Below are positions 30,440 to 30,934 of a stretch of 30,934 nucleotides of DNA, in pieces. The position numbers and the translations under genes are program-made. The notes under the pieces were generated by a model that worked only from the letters and a program-made list of their open reading frames with translations, was not told the origin of the DNA and did no database searches. The stretch lies in NCBI GenBank assembly GCA_001586965.3, contig LUCW03000207.1:1-30934 (forward strand). Direction: 5' to 3'. Source of the stretch: Sphaeroforma sirkka. Taxonomy: Eukaryota; Opisthokonta; Ichthyosporea; Ichthyophonida. Each line of letters opens with the position of its first letter. The stretch's first letter is position 1.

Positions 30440-30460
30440 AAGATCAAGTCAGATGATAAT

Positions 30461-30934
30461 ATGTTAAAGATACCTAAACCTCCGGAAGGTGAAGCAAAGG
30501 ATATGATTCCGCACTTCACCGATATAATTATGGACTTAATTATACAAAACAGGAAGATTGCAATAACTGACTGGTGTATGTTTAAGTTCTCTAATGGGTA
30601 CGTTAGACTTGACTTAACAAACGTCGACTTCTCTAAGTTAAAGTGTCCTTCACATAACTACGTGAGTTGGAGACACAAAGACGTCAGAGTCAAAACCCAA
30701 ATCGAAGATTGGTTAAAACAGGGTCTAATTGAAATCGAATTATGATGCAACCCCAGTTAACTTAGCTCTCTTAGCGGTCGATCAATATAAATCTGATGGA
30801 ACGTTTAGTAAAACAAGAGTAGTACTAGACCTGTCGCCAATCAACAAACTTATTCCGCAACATAGTTTTCCCTTACGAATAAGCGAGATACTACGCAAAA
30901 TGGGAAGTGCGACTAACTCTTTTCAAGATAGACT
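30461..30934 (+). pseudogene. Reverse transcriptase, N-terminal part, cut by window end
   Basis: The frame from 30461 contains KIPKPPEGEAKDMIPHF and TQIEDWLKQGLIEI, the segment before the RT fingers. The sequence then runs through the counterpart of LDLSPINKLIPQHSF to the window edge. Confidence 0.75.

Larger units (their letters stand above)
19331..30934. repeat. Tandem repeat unit of about 19.33 kb, second (partial) copy
   Basis: This is the continuation of the tandem array. It matches 1 to about 11604 part by part and is cut by the window edge inside the reverse transcriptase region of the plus-strand element. The order and strand of every part is the same as in the first copy, so it is a direct and not an inverted repeat. 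Confidence 0.9.
27318..30934 (+). mobile_element. Ty3/Gypsy-type element A, plus strand, 5' part to window end (fossil)
   Basis: It has an LTR at 27318-27912, leader, gag from 27992, Cys/His region, protease and the first part of RT, cut by the window edge. It matches 7991-11604 almost throughout. It is broken in several places within this part. Confidence 0.87.

Noticed and set aside
1-30934. Whole window as one giant palindrome around 15.1 kb
   Set aside because: Only the two A elements are inverted relative to each other. The blocks left (1893-8590) and right (21212-27912) repeat in direct orientation, including strand of the LINE and integrase remnant.
1-30934. CRISPR array, bacterial operon or phage
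   Set aside because: No short regular repeats with spacers, no ribosome-site-driven gene rows; the content is LTR and LINE retroelements.

Overview
The window looks like repeat-dominated eukaryotic DNA. It holds Ty3/Gypsy-type LTR retrotransposons, a 5'-truncated non-LTR (LINE) fragment, solo LTRs and a few short open frames of unknown origin. I see no intact host gene in 31 kb. An early-diverging fungus is my best guess from the style of the retroelement proteins, but this is weak: nothing in the sequence fixes the taxon.

Layout. One block of about 19.33 kb (1-19330) starts again at 19331 and runs to the window end, as a direct, nearly identical tandem repeat. Within the unit, from left to right: the 5' part of a minus-strand Ty3/Gypsy element (gag, leader, LTR; 1-2480); a block with an unrecognised open frame and a remnant of a different integrase (2481-3580); a plus-strand LTR (3581-4171); a LINE 3' part on the minus strand (4172-5385); an 84-bp hairpin (5451-5534); a gag fragment and internally deleted LTR of an older related subfamily (5571-6604); a stretch with no recognised gene (6605-6996); a solo LTR with a 4-bp target duplication (6997-7595); an orphan minus-strand frame (7652-7963); a nearly full-length plus-strand element (7991-15060); a short mosaic junction (15061-15480); and a nearly full-length minus-strand element of the same family (to 21807). 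The second copy of the unit then repeats this order up to the plus element's reverse transcriptase.

The main element family (called A here) reads LTR - gag with a Cys/His tail - protease - reverse transcriptase - RNase H - a methyltransferase-like segment - integrase - LTR. All copies carry about ten or more breaks each, and I treat them as fossils. The LTRs of the different A copies are nearly identical by eye, so the insertions look young. A second subfamily (B) is clearly more diverged.

The observations most worth a second look are: (1) a tRNA-like pol III module with A box, B box and T-run, antisense inside gag in all four gag copies; (2) the methyltransferase-like segment between RNase H and integrase, an arrangement better known from DIRS elements; (3) the mosaic junction at 15061-15480, which alternates between the 3' LTR of one element and the pol end of the inverted one, and which together with the 19.33-kb tandem raises the possibility that the large-scale order is an assembly loop.
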